A DNA stretch of 64,000 nt. Source: Bacteroidia bacterium. GTDB taxonomy: Bacteria; Bacteroidota; Bacteroidia; J057; JADKCL01. The stretch is taken from positions 1-64,000 of the forward strand of contig JACJYV010000010.1 of NCBI GenBank assembly GCA_020635905.1, given 5' to 3'. This document shows positions 32,754 through 41,756 of this stretch, in pieces. The stretch's first letter is position 1. Every line of letters starts with the position of its first letter. Under the pieces are notes generated by a model. It worked only from the letters and a program-made list of their open reading frames with translations. It searched no databases and was not told the DNA's origin. A program made the position numbers and the translations under genes.

Positions 32754-33474
32754 AATTTTCTGCCACTCGCAATTCTTCCTGGGTATTCAGGCCCACCAAT
32801 TCACGGTAATCTTCGATTACCGCCGTTTCCACCCTGCCACCTGCATCCAGTATCAGCCCGATCAGGTCGGTCAGGTACCGTTCGCCAGTCACGGGATGAG
32901 GCTGAACCTGAGGAAGAAATTTTTCCAGCATTTCACCCTTAAAGATAAAATGTGTGCTCAGATATTCCCGCGATTTTTTTTCTGTTTCGCTGGCGTCCCG
33001 CTCTTCCAGCACCTTGCTCACCCTGCCATTTGCCTGCCTGATCACCCGGGCATAGGGAAAAGTTTCCTCAAAATTGGCAGTCAGAAAGGTGCAATCAGCC
33101 TGGGTTTGGGTGTGAACTTCGCTTAGAAATTGGATACTCTGAGGACGAATCAAAGGGGCATCACCCACGAAAACCAACACATCTTTGCCTGCAAAACCCA
33201 GTTCCCGGGCCTGTTCGACCGCGTGGGCTGTGCCATTTTGCTCCCGTTGCCAAACTGCCTTTACACGCTTTCCCATCGCTTTTATTACCTTTTCTCCTTC
33301 AAATCCCACCACCACGGCGCATTCATTCACTCCCGCCTTTTGAAGCGCATCCAGAATCAGCAACAACATAGGCTGACCACGGAAGAGAACCAAAGGTTTG
33401 GGCAAAGGGCTTTGCATTCTGGAGCCTTTGCCGGCCGCCAGCACCAATCCAAGGGAGGGTCTTTTGCTTTGCAT
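32731..33474 (-). CDS. Sugar-1-phosphate nucleotidyltransferase
   Basis: A 247-residue single-domain NTP transferase. The ATG at 33474 is chosen because LVLAAGKGSRMQSPLPKPLV (about 10-29), the pyrophosphorylase signature, begins just after it; the longer open frame upstream has no support. QNGTAHAVEQ (79-88) and FVGDAPL (102-108) are the uridine and Mg2+ motifs seen in GlmU-type UDP-N-acetylglucosamine pyrophosphorylases. The acetyltransferase half of GlmU is absent. Coupled to galK, it may turn the sugar-1-phosphate made by the kinase into a UDP-sugar, in place of GalT (inference). The start is 36 bp from the divergent glycosyltransferase start. Confidence 0.85.
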   Translation of the reverse strand: MQSKRPSLGLVLAAGKGSRMQSPLPKPLVLFRGQPMLLLILDALQKAGVNECAVVVGFEGEKVIKAMGKRVKAVWQREQNGTAHAVEQARELGFAGKDVLVFVGDAPLIRPQSIQFLSEVHTQTQADCTFLTANFEETFPYARVIRQANGRVSKVLEERDASETEKKSREYLSTHFIFKGEMLEKFLPQVQPHPVTGERYLTDLIGLILDAGGRVETAVIEDYRELVGLNTQEELRVAENYEPGRDG

Positions 33475-33510
33475 TTCCTCAAAAGTAGGGAAAAAACTAA
33501 ATTGCCGCCC
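33475..33510. promoter_or_regulatory. 36-bp divergent promoter spacer
   Basis: Both start codons are only 36 bp apart. On the minus strand TACTTTTG (complement of 33480-33487) matches TAnnTTTG exactly, 5 bp before the ATG at 33474. On the plus strand TAAATTGC (33498-33505, weaker) is 5 bp before the ATG at 33511. The -33 regions must lie in the opposite gene. The transcripts would be leaderless or nearly so. Confidence 0.4.
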
Positions 33511-34695
33511 ATGCGCATTCTTCAGGTCACAAACAGAATTCCCTACCCCCTCAATGACGGGGGGAATATCGCCACCTGGAATGTGACCAAGGAGCTTCAC
33601 ACTCAGGGACATGAGGTGATCCTGGCTTCTCTGAATACCCAGAAACATTATTTTGATCCTGCCAAATTACCTCCTGTTTGTGAAGTCCACACCGTGGATA
33701 TCGACACCAAACTTACTCCTTTGGGACTGGCTGGCGGCCTGCTTTCGTCACGTCCTTATAATGTGATGCGTTTTGATGCGGCTGCTTTTCACCTCCTTCT
33801 GGCGGATTTGCTGGAAAAAAATCCTGTGGATGTGATTCAGTTGGAGGGAATTTACCTGGCTTTGTATCTGAGCACGATCCGCAAATTTTCCAAAGCTCCT
33901 GTGATCCTGCGCTCGCATAATATTGAGCATCAGATATGGGAAAGACTGGCTAAGGGGGAGAAAAACAGGCTGAAGCGCTTTTATCTGAAGGATTTGGCAG
34001 GCAAAATCGAACGATTTGAGCGGGAGAATTTTGCAGCATTTGATGGAATTATTGCCATTACCCAACAGGATGCAGATTGGTATCAGAAACAGGGTTATTC
34101 GGGGAAATTGCAGGTGATTCCTGCCGGGGTGGATACAAATGTATGGTTTCCGGGGGATCGGGGTTTTCATGCCCGTTCAGTGGCTTTTTTGGGGAGCCTG
34201 GAATGGGGACCCAATGTGGAGGGGTTGAAATGGTTTCTGGACCAGGTCTGGGCTCCAGTGGCGGAAAAATTTCCGCAGGCCCGTTTTTTTGCCGCGGGCA
34301 AAAATCCTCCTGAAAGCCTGTCAAGGCTCAAGGCGCCTGGCTTTGTGTTTGAAGGCATGGTGGACGACGCCCCCCAGTTTGTGCGCACCCACGGCATTTT
34401 CGTGGTGCCGCTCTTGTCAGGAGGAGGCATGCGGCTGAAAATAGTGGAAGCCATGGCAGCCGGACGTTGTGTGATCAGTACCCGGGTGGGAGCTGAGGGC
34501 ATTGAGGCTGAGGAAGGTACCCACATTTTGCTGGCAGATTCTCCTGAGGAGTTTCAACAGGCGTTGGAGGAAGTGTTGGCAAATCCTGACCGCGCAGAAA
34601 GGATCGGGCAGGCTGCGCAACAGTTGGCAGTTGAAAAATACTCGTGGAAGGAATTGGTAAAAGCCTTCGAAGCCTTTTACTTTGCGTTGCAATGA
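33511..34695 (+). CDS. GT4-family glycosyltransferase, first of a pair
   Basis: A 394-residue retaining glycosyltransferase of the GT-B fold. The ATG at 33511 (MRILQVTNRIPYPLNDGGNI) is the start of the N-terminal Rossmann domain; the upstream extension lies antisense to the nucleotidyltransferase and is rejected. The second domain has VIPAGVDTNVWFPG and VAFLGSLEWGPNVEGLKWFL, and the donor-site motif is VVPLLSGGGMRLKIVEAMAA with the usual Glu. No membrane segment. It transfers a sugar from a nucleotide-sugar donor to an unknown acceptor, probably in surface polysaccharide. Its TGA stop overlaps the next start (ATGA), so the two are translationally coupled. Confidence 0.88.
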   Translation: MRILQVTNRIPYPLNDGGNIATWNVTKELHTQGHEVILASLNTQKHYFDPAKLPPVCEVHTVDIDTKLTPLGLAGGLLSSRPYNVMRFDAAAFHLLLADLLEKNPVDVIQLEGIYLALYLSTIRKFSKAPVILRSHNIEHQIWERLAKGEKNRLKRFYLKDLAGKIERFERENFAAFDGIIAITQQDADWYQKQGYSGKLQVIPAGVDTNVWFPGDRGFHARSVAFLGSLEWGPNVEGLKWFLDQVWAPVAEKFPQARFFAAGKNPPESLSRLKAPGFVFEGMVDDAPQFVRTHGIFVVPLLSGGGMRLKIVEAMAAGRCVISTRVGAEGIEAEEGTHILLADSPEEFQQALEEVLANPDRAERIGQAAQQLAVEKYSWKELVKAFEAFYFALQ

Positions 34696-35879
34696 AAATA
34701 CTGGTGGCACTTTCACGGTTTCCGTTTCCTACTGAAAAGGGGGACAAACTGCGTGCCTACCATCAGTTACGCGGACTCAGCCGCAAACACGAAGTTCACC
34801 TGATCTGTCTCAACGACAAGCCACCCCTGGCTGAGCACATTCAGCTTTTACAGGGGTTTTGTAAATCGTTGGAAATCATCATTTTACCCAAGTGGAAGGT
34901 GTATCTGAATGTGTTGATGGGTTTTCTGAATCGCATTCCGTTTCAGGTGAATTATTTCCGTTCCACCGCCATGAAAAAGCGCATTTCCCACCTGATTCAC
35001 ACCCAAGGGATTGAGGTTTGCTATGTTCAGTTGATTCGTTTGGGGTTGAACCTGCCATTTGGGGAGAAAGTGCCTTTTTTCCTCGATTACATGGATGCCT
35101 TTTCACGGGGCATGGAAAACAGACTGGACGACCTTTCTGGCCCCATGCGCCTGATGACAAAAGTGGAAGCCAATCGCCTGAAGGGTTATGAAAGTAAAAT
35201 TTCAGCCCATTTTGAGGGCTTTTCTATCATTTCCCAAGCCGATGCTGCCATTTTTCCAGCTGCCATTCAGGACGAAATCCATGTGATTCCCAACGGGGTG
35301 AAGGAGGAATTTTTTGTGGGCCTGGAGCGGGAAACGGAGGCAGAATTTGACCTGATTTTTACGGGAAATATGGGTTATCATCCCAATATTAAAGCTGCGC
35401 GGTTTCTGGTGGAAAAGATACTTCCCGAGCTGGAGGCGCGGGGACGCAAGGTGAAAGTAGTGCTGGCCGGCACTCATCCTGCGCCTGAAGTAAAGGCCCT
35501 GGCTTCTGATCAGGTGGTGGTAACGGGGTTTGTGGAGGATTTGCGGGATTATTTTCAGCAATCCAGGCTGTTTGTGGCGCCCCTTTTTACCGGTCAGGGA
35601 TTGCAAAACAAATTGCTGGAATCCATGGCTATGGGCATGCCTGCCTTTACCACTTCCCTGGCCAATGAGGCCCTGAAGGCGGAAAACGGAGTGGAAATCG
35701 TCGAGTGTGAAACTGAATCAGAATTTGCGGAAAAGATCATTTATTACCTCGATCATCCCGCCAAAGCAGAAGAATTGGGTAAAAAGGGAAGCGAATTTAT
35801 CCGCCAGAATTATAACTGGGAGGCCTGCAACGCTCAGCTGGAAAAGGCACTGGAAGCCTGTGTGAGGAAAAAGGCTTAG
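34692..35879 (+). CDS. GT4-family glycosyltransferase, second of a pair
   Basis: A 395-residue GT-B glycosyltransferase starting at ATG 34692 (MKILVALSRFPFPTEKGDKL), overlapping the stop of the first gene. The C-terminal domain has HVIPNGVKEEFFV, FTGNMGYHPNIKAARFL and FVAPLFTGQGLQNKLLESMA, the donor-site region. The N-terminal motif PFPTEKGDKLR and the GNMGYHPN word are those of the sugar transferases found in exosortase or capsule gene sets (family resemblance only). The pair may act one after the other on the same acceptor. Its 3' end overlaps the convergent OmpA gene by 4 bp. Confidence 0.88.
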   Translation: MKILVALSRFPFPTEKGDKLRAYHQLRGLSRKHEVHLICLNDKPPLAEHIQLLQGFCKSLEIIILPKWKVYLNVLMGFLNRIPFQVNYFRSTAMKKRISHLIHTQGIEVCYVQLIRLGLNLPFGEKVPFFLDYMDAFSRGMENRLDDLSGPMRLMTKVEANRLKGYESKISAHFEGFSIISQADAAIFPAAIQDEIHVIPNGVKEEFFVGLERETEAEFDLIFTGNMGYHPNIKAARFLVEKILPELEARGRKVKVVLAGTHPAPEVKALASDQVVVTGFVEDLRDYFQQSRLFVAPLFTGQGLQNKLLESMAMGMPAFTTSLANEALKAENGVEIVECETESEFAEKIIYYLDHPAKAEELGKKGSEFIRQNYNWEACNAQLEKALEACVRKKA

Positions 35880-38026
35880 CGAATCACCCGCAATTCCACC
35901 CGGCGGTTCAGGGCCCTTCCTTTTTCAGTGAAATTATCTGCCACGGGCTTTTCTTCTCCAAATCCACGGAAAGACAATCTCCGCTCATCAATTCCTTTTT
36001 TTATCATGTATTTCACCACGGTTTCGGCCCGGGCTTGTGACAATTTCTGGTTATAAGCATCGTCTCCCTGCGAATCTGTGTGGCCCCTGAACTCAGCTTT
36101 GATTTCAGGATTTTTACCCAAAAACTCGGCGATACTGTCCAGAGGAGCAAAGGAACGCTCCTGCAAAGTCGCTTTATCCGTGTCAAAATAGACGTTGCTG
36201 AGGGCAAAAATGTCGTTGGGATTGACGGAAATGGGGGATTTTTTCAGTTCGAAATTATACTCAGCTTTGCCCCCCAGGGCCCTTGATGAAGGATCAATGG
36301 TGGTGTTGAGCGAAAGGTAATCGTTGTGATTGACGGAAACCTGGTAGGAACGTCCCGCCTGCAATTCGATCCTGAAAGGACTGTTTTTCTCAACCGTGGT
36401 TTCGACCGTTTCACCTGTGGAAAGGTCGTAAAAGGATAAATTGGCATTCAGCTGATCGCGGGTAACCTGATCGAGCACATGGCCAGACACCCAAACCATG
36501 CCATCTTCTGCTTCCTCGTCCAAAACAGGGGGAGAATCTCCGTAGATAAAGGCCTGGGGATCTTCATTCACCTGAATTTTGACCGGGTAAATGCGACATC
36601 CAGCTGCGTCACACAGGGTTATTTCCGTGATTTCCTCACCCGTAAAATCAGTCAGGGGGAAAAATTTGAAAGGCTCGCCCGTGGGCGAAATTTTGAGCTC
36701 CCCATTGACCGTAAGAGACCGTTTTTCAATGGAGCGGTATTCTTTCTGGCTGGGATCTTCGTTGGGCAGGCGAACGGCCACGGGGGTATTGACCAGGGTA
36801 CTTACCCGCACGGTATCCATGGTGCGGGGCAGGGGAGGAGCGATCCCTGGTACGACCTTGACCAGAATGGCGTAGGAGGTGCATTCGTTTCCGCGACAAA
36901 TCACACTGTAAAGGGTATCTTCACCCGAGAATTCGGGGTTTGGCGTATAGACAAAGGGCTCATTCTGGCGGGAATTCATGAAAAATTGCCCGTTTTGAGT
37001 AATTGAGTAGCCAAATGATTTATCGTAATTGATCTTGTCCTTGTCGGGCCCGAAATTAAGCACAAGTGGAGTTCCCTGGCGGGTAATTTCCTGCAGTGTA
37101 TCCATGGGAAGGGGGCGCAACAGGGGGATTTTTGCCATGGGAACGCTGTAAATATCACCCGGATCCTCGTCCTTCTCTCCCGAAATCAGGTAAGCGTATT
37201 TTTGCTTTGGATCAATCACGAAATAGCCATCAAAACCACTGCGATTGACCTCACGACCCAAATTTACGGGTGTGCTCCAGTTGGTCCAGGATTCATCCCG
37301 CCTGAATGACATGAACACATCTGCGTTGCCTTCCCCGGCGTAGTAATCGCTGGAAAAAAACAGCAGACGGGTATCTTTGGACAGAAATGGGGAGGTTTCA
37401 AAGCCGGGCGAATTGATTTGTTTACCCAGGTCTTTGAGGGTCAACCAATGGCCTGATTCATCCCTGCGACTGACGAAAAGATCCTCTGCATCAGAATTTC
37501 CTTTGGTCATGGAAACGATCATCAGGTCCATTTGGGGGCGGCAGTACAGGGTAAAATAGCCTTCCCTGGCGGTCTGGGATGCATCCATGATTTTTTGCGG
37601 GTCGCCCCAGTCCATGCCAAAGCCGTTGGCTACTGAAATTCCGGGGGCGTAGCCCCCGTCAGAAGGGTACAGATTGGTGAGAATGAGGGCGTCATTTCCC
37701 TGAGCTACACCTCCCACGGCATTGTGCTCGAGGTTATTCAAAGGATCGGGCAGGCGTTCTGCCTTGCCCCAGTTGCCTTTGGAGTCCATTTTGGACATCC
37801 AGATATCCTGTCCTGCAGCTTTGCCGCCTTCGTTTTTGGGATGTCCCGAACGAACAAAGTAAAGGGTTTTGCCATCCCCTGAAAGCATTGGATTGAGCTC
37901 TTCATAAGGGCTGTTGACCTCCGTATTAAGGGCCTGTCCCTGAAAATTCTGGGCGGATAATGTGCCGGAGAAAATCAAAATTCCCCAAAACAAACCCAGT
38001 GCGATATGACGGTTAAATCTGTTCAT
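35876..38026 (-). CDS. OmpA/PD40 outer-membrane protein linked to T9SS
   Basis: A 716-residue protein with a signal peptide (about 1-25, LGLFWGILIFSGTLSAQ). PD40/WD40-like beta-propeller repeats occupy about 40-310 (YEELNPMLSGDGKTLYFV, GFETSPFLSKDTRLLFFSSD). A middle part has carboxypeptidase-regulatory-like and cadherin-like segments (VSGHVLDQVTRDQLNANLSF). The C-terminal OmpA peptidoglycan-binding domain is at about 605-716: NVYFDTDKATLQERS, EFRGHTDSQGDDAYN and SFRGFGEEKPVADN, with the conserved RALNRRVEL. It is last in the operon after the PorP/SprF gene, with 2 bp between them. Proteins of this build (PorE-like) tie T9SS parts to the cell wall. The role here is inferred from build and position. 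Confidence 0.9.
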   Translation of the reverse strand: MNRFNRHIALGLFWGILIFSGTLSAQNFQGQALNTEVNSPYEELNPMLSGDGKTLYFVRSGHPKNEGGKAAGQDIWMSKMDSKGNWGKAERLPDPLNNLEHNAVGGVAQGNDALILTNLYPSDGGYAPGISVANGFGMDWGDPQKIMDASQTAREGYFTLYCRPQMDLMIVSMTKGNSDAEDLFVSRRDESGHWLTLKDLGKQINSPGFETSPFLSKDTRLLFFSSDYYAGEGNADVFMSFRRDESWTNWSTPVNLGREVNRSGFDGYFVIDPKQKYAYLISGEKDEDPGDIYSVPMAKIPLLRPLPMDTLQEITRQGTPLVLNFGPDKDKINYDKSFGYSITQNGQFFMNSRQNEPFVYTPNPEFSGEDTLYSVICRGNECTSYAILVKVVPGIAPPLPRTMDTVRVSTLVNTPVAVRLPNEDPSQKEYRSIEKRSLTVNGELKISPTGEPFKFFPLTDFTGEEITEITLCDAAGCRIYPVKIQVNEDPQAFIYGDSPPVLDEEAEDGMVWVSGHVLDQVTRDQLNANLSFYDLSTGETVETTVEKNSPFRIELQAGRSYQVSVNHNDYLSLNTTIDPSSRALGGKAEYNFELKKSPISVNPNDIFALSNVYFDTDKATLQERSFAPLDSIAEFLGKNPEIKAEFRGHTDSQGDDAYNQKLSQARAETVVKYMIKKGIDERRLSFRGFGEEKPVADNFTEKGRALNRRVELRVIR

Positions 38027-38028
38027 GA

Positions 38029-39111
38029 TTACCAGTAAAAAGCCCTTCCCCTGTCCTTGCCTTTAATTCCAAGCCTGAAGCCGAGCACGATTCCATGGGT
38101 GCCTGACGAGGCCGTGCTCAGTCCTGAGATCGTATAATCGTAGGAATAACTGACCAGCAGCCTGTTTTTGATCACAAAACCCAGCTGAGCTGCGGCTGCA
38201 TCACCCGGACGGAAGGTCAGACCGCCAAAAAGGAGGTCGTTATAAAAGAGACTCAGGTTGAAATCAATGGAAGGTGGCGCGGGATTGACATAGCGAAAAC
38301 GCACTGAGGGAATCAATTCTGTTTTACTACCCAGGAAAAAGCGGACTCCCGCAGTCAGAAAATAATGGGTGACGAGGCGGGCTTGCCCTGTGGCAGCCTG
38401 CGACATTTCAATTTTATTGCCCAAAACCTGCTTGGCTGAGCCTCCCACAAAGAAATTGCGGTGGTAGAGCATAGTGCCCACGTTAAGGTTGGGCAGCAGT
38501 TGATTGGTGGTGCTGGCGGCCACGGCAACGTCGTTGGGATCGTTGAGGGCCACATTGGCGGGATTGAGGCGGAATTGCAACAGACCAAAAGAGGCGCCCA
38601 GGGCCCAGCGCAATTTGGAGCCAATGGGAAAATGGATGCCATAGGAAGCTCCAAGCCCATTCATGGTAATGGGGCCCATGCTTTCAGAAAAGGCGAAGCC
38701 GCCCAGACCATGCCGCAATTGCTGGCCCGAACCCTTGCCTTTACCCGAGCTTTCGCCCGGATCAATAAACAGGCCCGCAGTTCGTCCACGCAGGGGCAGG
38801 GTTTTGAAATCATCTTCCTGCTCAATGGGAGTGGCTCCTTCTTTGAGGCCTACTGGGGTGTGAAAAGTGAGGTAAATTCCTTTGGGAGCACCCTGAAAAC
38901 CTGCCCATTGGTGGCTGTAACCCACTTTCAGGTCCATATAATCCTCGGAGCCCGCCAGGGCGGGATTGGTCAGGAACCCGTTGAGCAGGTACTGGGTATA
39001 TTGCATCCGCTGCTGGCCCTTCACTTGTCCGACTGCGCACAAAACAGCCATAAAAAGGGCCAGAGAAAGAGTTTTTCCCTTCAGCGCGGCCTTATGTTTG
39101 ATATTTTTCAT
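38029..39111 (-). CDS. PorP/SprF-family type IX secretion membrane protein
   Basis: A 360-residue outer-membrane protein with a signal peptide (cleavage near VKGQQRM). The opening motif QYTQYLLNGFLTNPALAG and the following YSHQWAGFQGAPKGIYLTFH are the PorP/SprF family signature. Strand-rich segments such as GLGASYGIHFPIGSKLRWAL, FGLLQFRLNPANVAL and GGLTFRPGDAAAAQLGF follow, then a final strand, HGIVLGFRLGI. SprF is needed for secretion of its neighbouring type B cargo in gliding bacteria. The cargo-PorP-OmpA order here matches that logic. Upstream and downstream gaps are 2 bp, so it is the middle gene of a tight operon. Confidence 0.95.
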   Translation of the reverse strand: MKNIKHKAALKGKTLSLALFMAVLCAVGQVKGQQRMQYTQYLLNGFLTNPALAGSEDYMDLKVGYSHQWAGFQGAPKGIYLTFHTPVGLKEGATPIEQEDDFKTLPLRGRTAGLFIDPGESSGKGKGSGQQLRHGLGGFAFSESMGPITMNGLGASYGIHFPIGSKLRWALGASFGLLQFRLNPANVALNDPNDVAVAASTTNQLLPNLNVGTMLYHRNFFVGGSAKQVLGNKIEMSQAATGQARLVTHYFLTAGVRFFLGSKTELIPSVRFRYVNPAPPSIDFNLSLFYNDLLFGGLTFRPGDAAAAQLGFVIKNRLLVSYSYDYTISGLSTASSGTHGIVLGFRLGIKGKDRGRAFYW

Positions 39112-39113
39112 GG

Positions 39114-41525
39114 CTATCTGAACAAGGTTAAGTTGCCTTTAAACTGATCATCCCCGGGATTATTGAGACGAATTACAAAGTAATAAGTCCCCACGGGCAT
39201 TTCTTTGCCGTTGCGACGGCCATCCCAGGCTTTGTAATTGCCCTTTTGGGAAAAGATCAGACCGCCCCACACGTTAAACAATTCCACCTCGGCATCCGGA
39301 AACTGAGCCAGGCCGGGAATTTCCCAGGTGTCGTTCACATTATCGCCGTTGGGAGAAAATCCGGTGGCAATAAACAGGTCATTTTTGACAGAATCCATCA
39401 AAATGGTCAGGCTGAGGGTATCGCGGCAGCCCTGAGCATCCTCAATAATGATTGCATAAATACCCGGCTCAAGGCCAGTCCAGGTGCGGGTGGTGTCAAA
39501 ACTGCCTCCATTGAAGCTGTAGGTGAAAGGAGGAATGCCATTTCCAGGATAATTGACGGTCGCGGCCCCGTTATTCAGGTCGCCCACGCTGTTGGTCACG
39601 TTGAGAAATCCGTTTTCCGTGACCTGATCCACCACCAAAGTGGCCTGATCTGTGGCAGGTGGACAAACTCCGTTTTCGACGTTATACTGGTAAACGTAAA
39701 CCCCGGGCTCAAGGCTGCTCACGCTGGTAATGGCGGAGTTGGGGGAGACAATATTCGAGGAAGAAGGCCCTGAAAGCTGGCTCCAGAAGCCCGTGGCTGA
39801 AGCCTCAACCGTGGCCTGGGGATCATTTCCGATCAAAGTGGCCTGTAATTCATTGGCACAAATGGTCTGATCGGGACCAGCATCAGCCAGGGGTGTGGCG
39901 AAATTGGAATAGATGACCGTGTCTGAAGTGGAGGGACAACCGGGGCTGGAAAGGGTCCAGATCAGGGTGTAAACCCCGGTATTGAGGTTGCTGATGGTGG
40001 AATTGTAGAGGGATGAATTGGAAAAAGTGACAGTTGAGGGGCCGCCCGCCTGGGTCCACAGACCTGTGGTTCCCGCTCCCTGGGTGGAAGGATTATTCCC
40101 CCAAAGCCCAAAAAGCTGACTCTCGCAGCTTCCTGTATCAGGTGAAACCATGGCCTGGGGAGGTGTAGGTACAAAAATATTGACGGTGTCGTAATTGGAA
40201 GGGCAGGGGCCATTGCTGATGATCCAGACAAAGGCATTATTGCCGGGACTCAGGTTGCTGACCGTGGTATTGAACTGAAGAATATTGGCTATTTGCCCAC
40301 TGCCACTGATCTGCGCCCAGATTCCCTGTCCGCCCTGGCCATTGGACTGGAGGCCCGGATTGTTGCCCGCCAAAGTGGCTGAATTGGTGACGCAGGCCAG
40401 GCTTTGGTCGGGACCAGCATTGGAAACAGGCGGGTCTTTGAAGCGGGTGATGATCATGGTGTCCGGCGTCGCCGGGCATGAACTGTAATCAATGCTCCAT
40501 TGAAAAATGTAGGCTCCGTAGGAGGTGAGATTGCTCACAATGGCATGGGGATCGTGAATATTGCTGAAAACCGGGGCAGGCGCCCCAGAGGGAATACCCA
40601 CCACCGACCAGGTGCCGTTGGCGACTGCGGGCGGCACATTGCCGTTGAGCAGGGTGGAGGTGCTTTCGCAGATGCCGTAATCGGGCCCGGCGTCGGGTGC
40701 AACCACCTGCCAGCCATTGGCGCTCACGCCCCCGATCACGGGGTAGCAACCCCACCAGCGGCTGGCCGCGGCAGTTGCCACATTGCAGCCCCCGGGCTGC
40801 ACAGAGGAAATAGGCTGACCATCATTGACTCCCACAGAAGGTCCGTTTCCACCAATTCCTGTTCCCCAGGGCGATTCTCCATAGACAAAAGGACCAGTTG
40901 GAACACAATTCGAGGACATGGGATCCACCTGATACAGCACAAAGCGGACATTGAGCGGCTTGCCATTCCCGTTCGTAATGCTGTCCCAGGGAATGATTAC
41001 CTCCATATTATCAGCGCCGCTGACCGGCATGAAAAAAGGAAAAAGCTGATTGGCGGTCGCTCCTGACCAGATTGCCCCGTTCCAGGTACGAAATTCATTA
41101 TAACCTATCTTCATAAAGGCCCCAAAATTCACCCCGCCCATATCAGAAAGATCAGGTTGGAGACCGTCGTAATTTTGAGGAATATTTGTGTATTGCGAGC
41201 CCGGATATTCAGCCCTCAGGTAGATAATTGCACCTTGGAGGTTATTTCCCCCTACTTTTCCCAGGTAGAGATTGTCGTCGTCCCAGGTGGCATACCAGTT
41301 AATGATTCCCTGAAAACCCTGAAAGACTTCGTCCGTTTCCCAGGAAGTGCCATTGGTGCCTGCAACCGCCCCATTCTGACCGGAAACATTTCCGTCGATG
41401 GTGAGGCCACGCGAAGTTCCCGAAACGGTGGTGGCATGCAGGGTTTGGAACTGGAAAATCAGCAGGAAAAGGGCAGGAAAAAGGGCCCGGAAAATGGGTT
41501 TGGTCAAGTGTGTGCCAGGATTCAT
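39114..41525 (-). CDS. T9SS type B cargo protein (gliding-motility C-terminal domain)
   Basis: An 803-residue secreted protein. The ATG at 41525 is chosen because a signal peptide follows (KPIFRALFPALFLLIFQFQT) and a -7 element lies 36 bp upstream; the frame is open to 41582. A domain at about 35-220 has the look of a carbohydrate-binding DOMON/CBM9-like fold (WYATWDDDNLYLGKVGGNNL). Then come about four SprB/PKD-like repeats of about 85 residues (DAGPDYGICESTSTLLNGN, NAGPDQSLACVTNSATLAGN), and the C-terminal type B sorting domain with GFSPNGDNVNDTWEIPG and WDGRRNGKEMPVGTYYFVI. Type B cargoes depend on a PorP/SprF partner, which follows 2 bp later. Confidence 0.92.
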   Translation of the reverse strand: MNPGTHLTKPIFRALFPALFLLIFQFQTLHATTVSGTSRGLTIDGNVSGQNGAVAGTNGTSWETDEVFQGFQGIINWYATWDDDNLYLGKVGGNNLQGAIIYLRAEYPGSQYTNIPQNYDGLQPDLSDMGGVNFGAFMKIGYNEFRTWNGAIWSGATANQLFPFFMPVSGADNMEVIIPWDSITNGNGKPLNVRFVLYQVDPMSSNCVPTGPFVYGESPWGTGIGGNGPSVGVNDGQPISSVQPGGCNVATAAASRWWGCYPVIGGVSANGWQVVAPDAGPDYGICESTSTLLNGNVPPAVANGTWSVVGIPSGAPAPVFSNIHDPHAIVSNLTSYGAYIFQWSIDYSSCPATPDTMIITRFKDPPVSNAGPDQSLACVTNSATLAGNNPGLQSNGQGGQGIWAQISGSGQIANILQFNTTVSNLSPGNNAFVWIISNGPCPSNYDTVNIFVPTPPQAMVSPDTGSCESQLFGLWGNNPSTQGAGTTGLWTQAGGPSTVTFSNSSLYNSTISNLNTGVYTLIWTLSSPGCPSTSDTVIYSNFATPLADAGPDQTICANELQATLIGNDPQATVEASATGFWSQLSGPSSSNIVSPNSAITSVSSLEPGVYVYQYNVENGVCPPATDQATLVVDQVTENGFLNVTNSVGDLNNGAATVNYPGNGIPPFTYSFNGGSFDTTRTWTGLEPGIYAIIIEDAQGCRDTLSLTILMDSVKNDLFIATGFSPNGDNVNDTWEIPGLAQFPDAEVELFNVWGGLIFSQKGNYKAWDGRRNGKEMPVGTYYFVIRLNNPGDDQFKGNLTLFR

Positions 41526-41560
41526 TATAAGGCTTTTACCCGGTTTTGGCTTAGGGAATT

Positions 41561-41568
41561 CAAATATA
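41561..41568 (-). promoter_or_regulatory. -7 element of the cargo-PorP-OmpA operon
   Basis: TATATTTG on the minus strand (complement of 41561-41568), exact match to TAnnTTTG, 36 bp before the start codon. It supports the start at 41525 because the earlier alternatives would lie upstream of it. Confidence 0.5.
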
Positions 41569-41580
41569 ATAAACATTTTC

Positions 41581-41669
41581 AAAGAAATTGCCTGCCCTGA
41601 AAGGAACCAAATCCTGATTCAGGAGTTTATGAAGCAAGTAAATGGAATTTTGAACCCGGCAATTTCTTT
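41581..41669. repeat. 12-bp inverted repeat with inner hairpin, divergent spacer
   Basis: AAAGAAATTGCC (41581-41592) is perfectly inverted at 41658-41669. The inner TCCTGATTCAGGA (41612-41624) is a near-palindrome. The block lies between the T9SS operon and ribBA, with one arm just upstream of the operon's -7. It could be an operator pair or a folded leader of ribBA; it is not an FMN riboswitch by its known consensus. Confidence 0.4.
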
Positions 41670-41756
41670 AAATCACAAAGGGAATTGTAATTGAAAATTC
41701 AACCCTAACCCTTGCGGGAAAAAGAGTTGAATCTGAGAAAAAATGTAACTTGCGCC

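Noticed and set aside
41583..41756. FMN riboswitch before ribBA
   Set aside because: The conserved FMN-aptamer words are absent; only an unrelated inverted repeat is seen.
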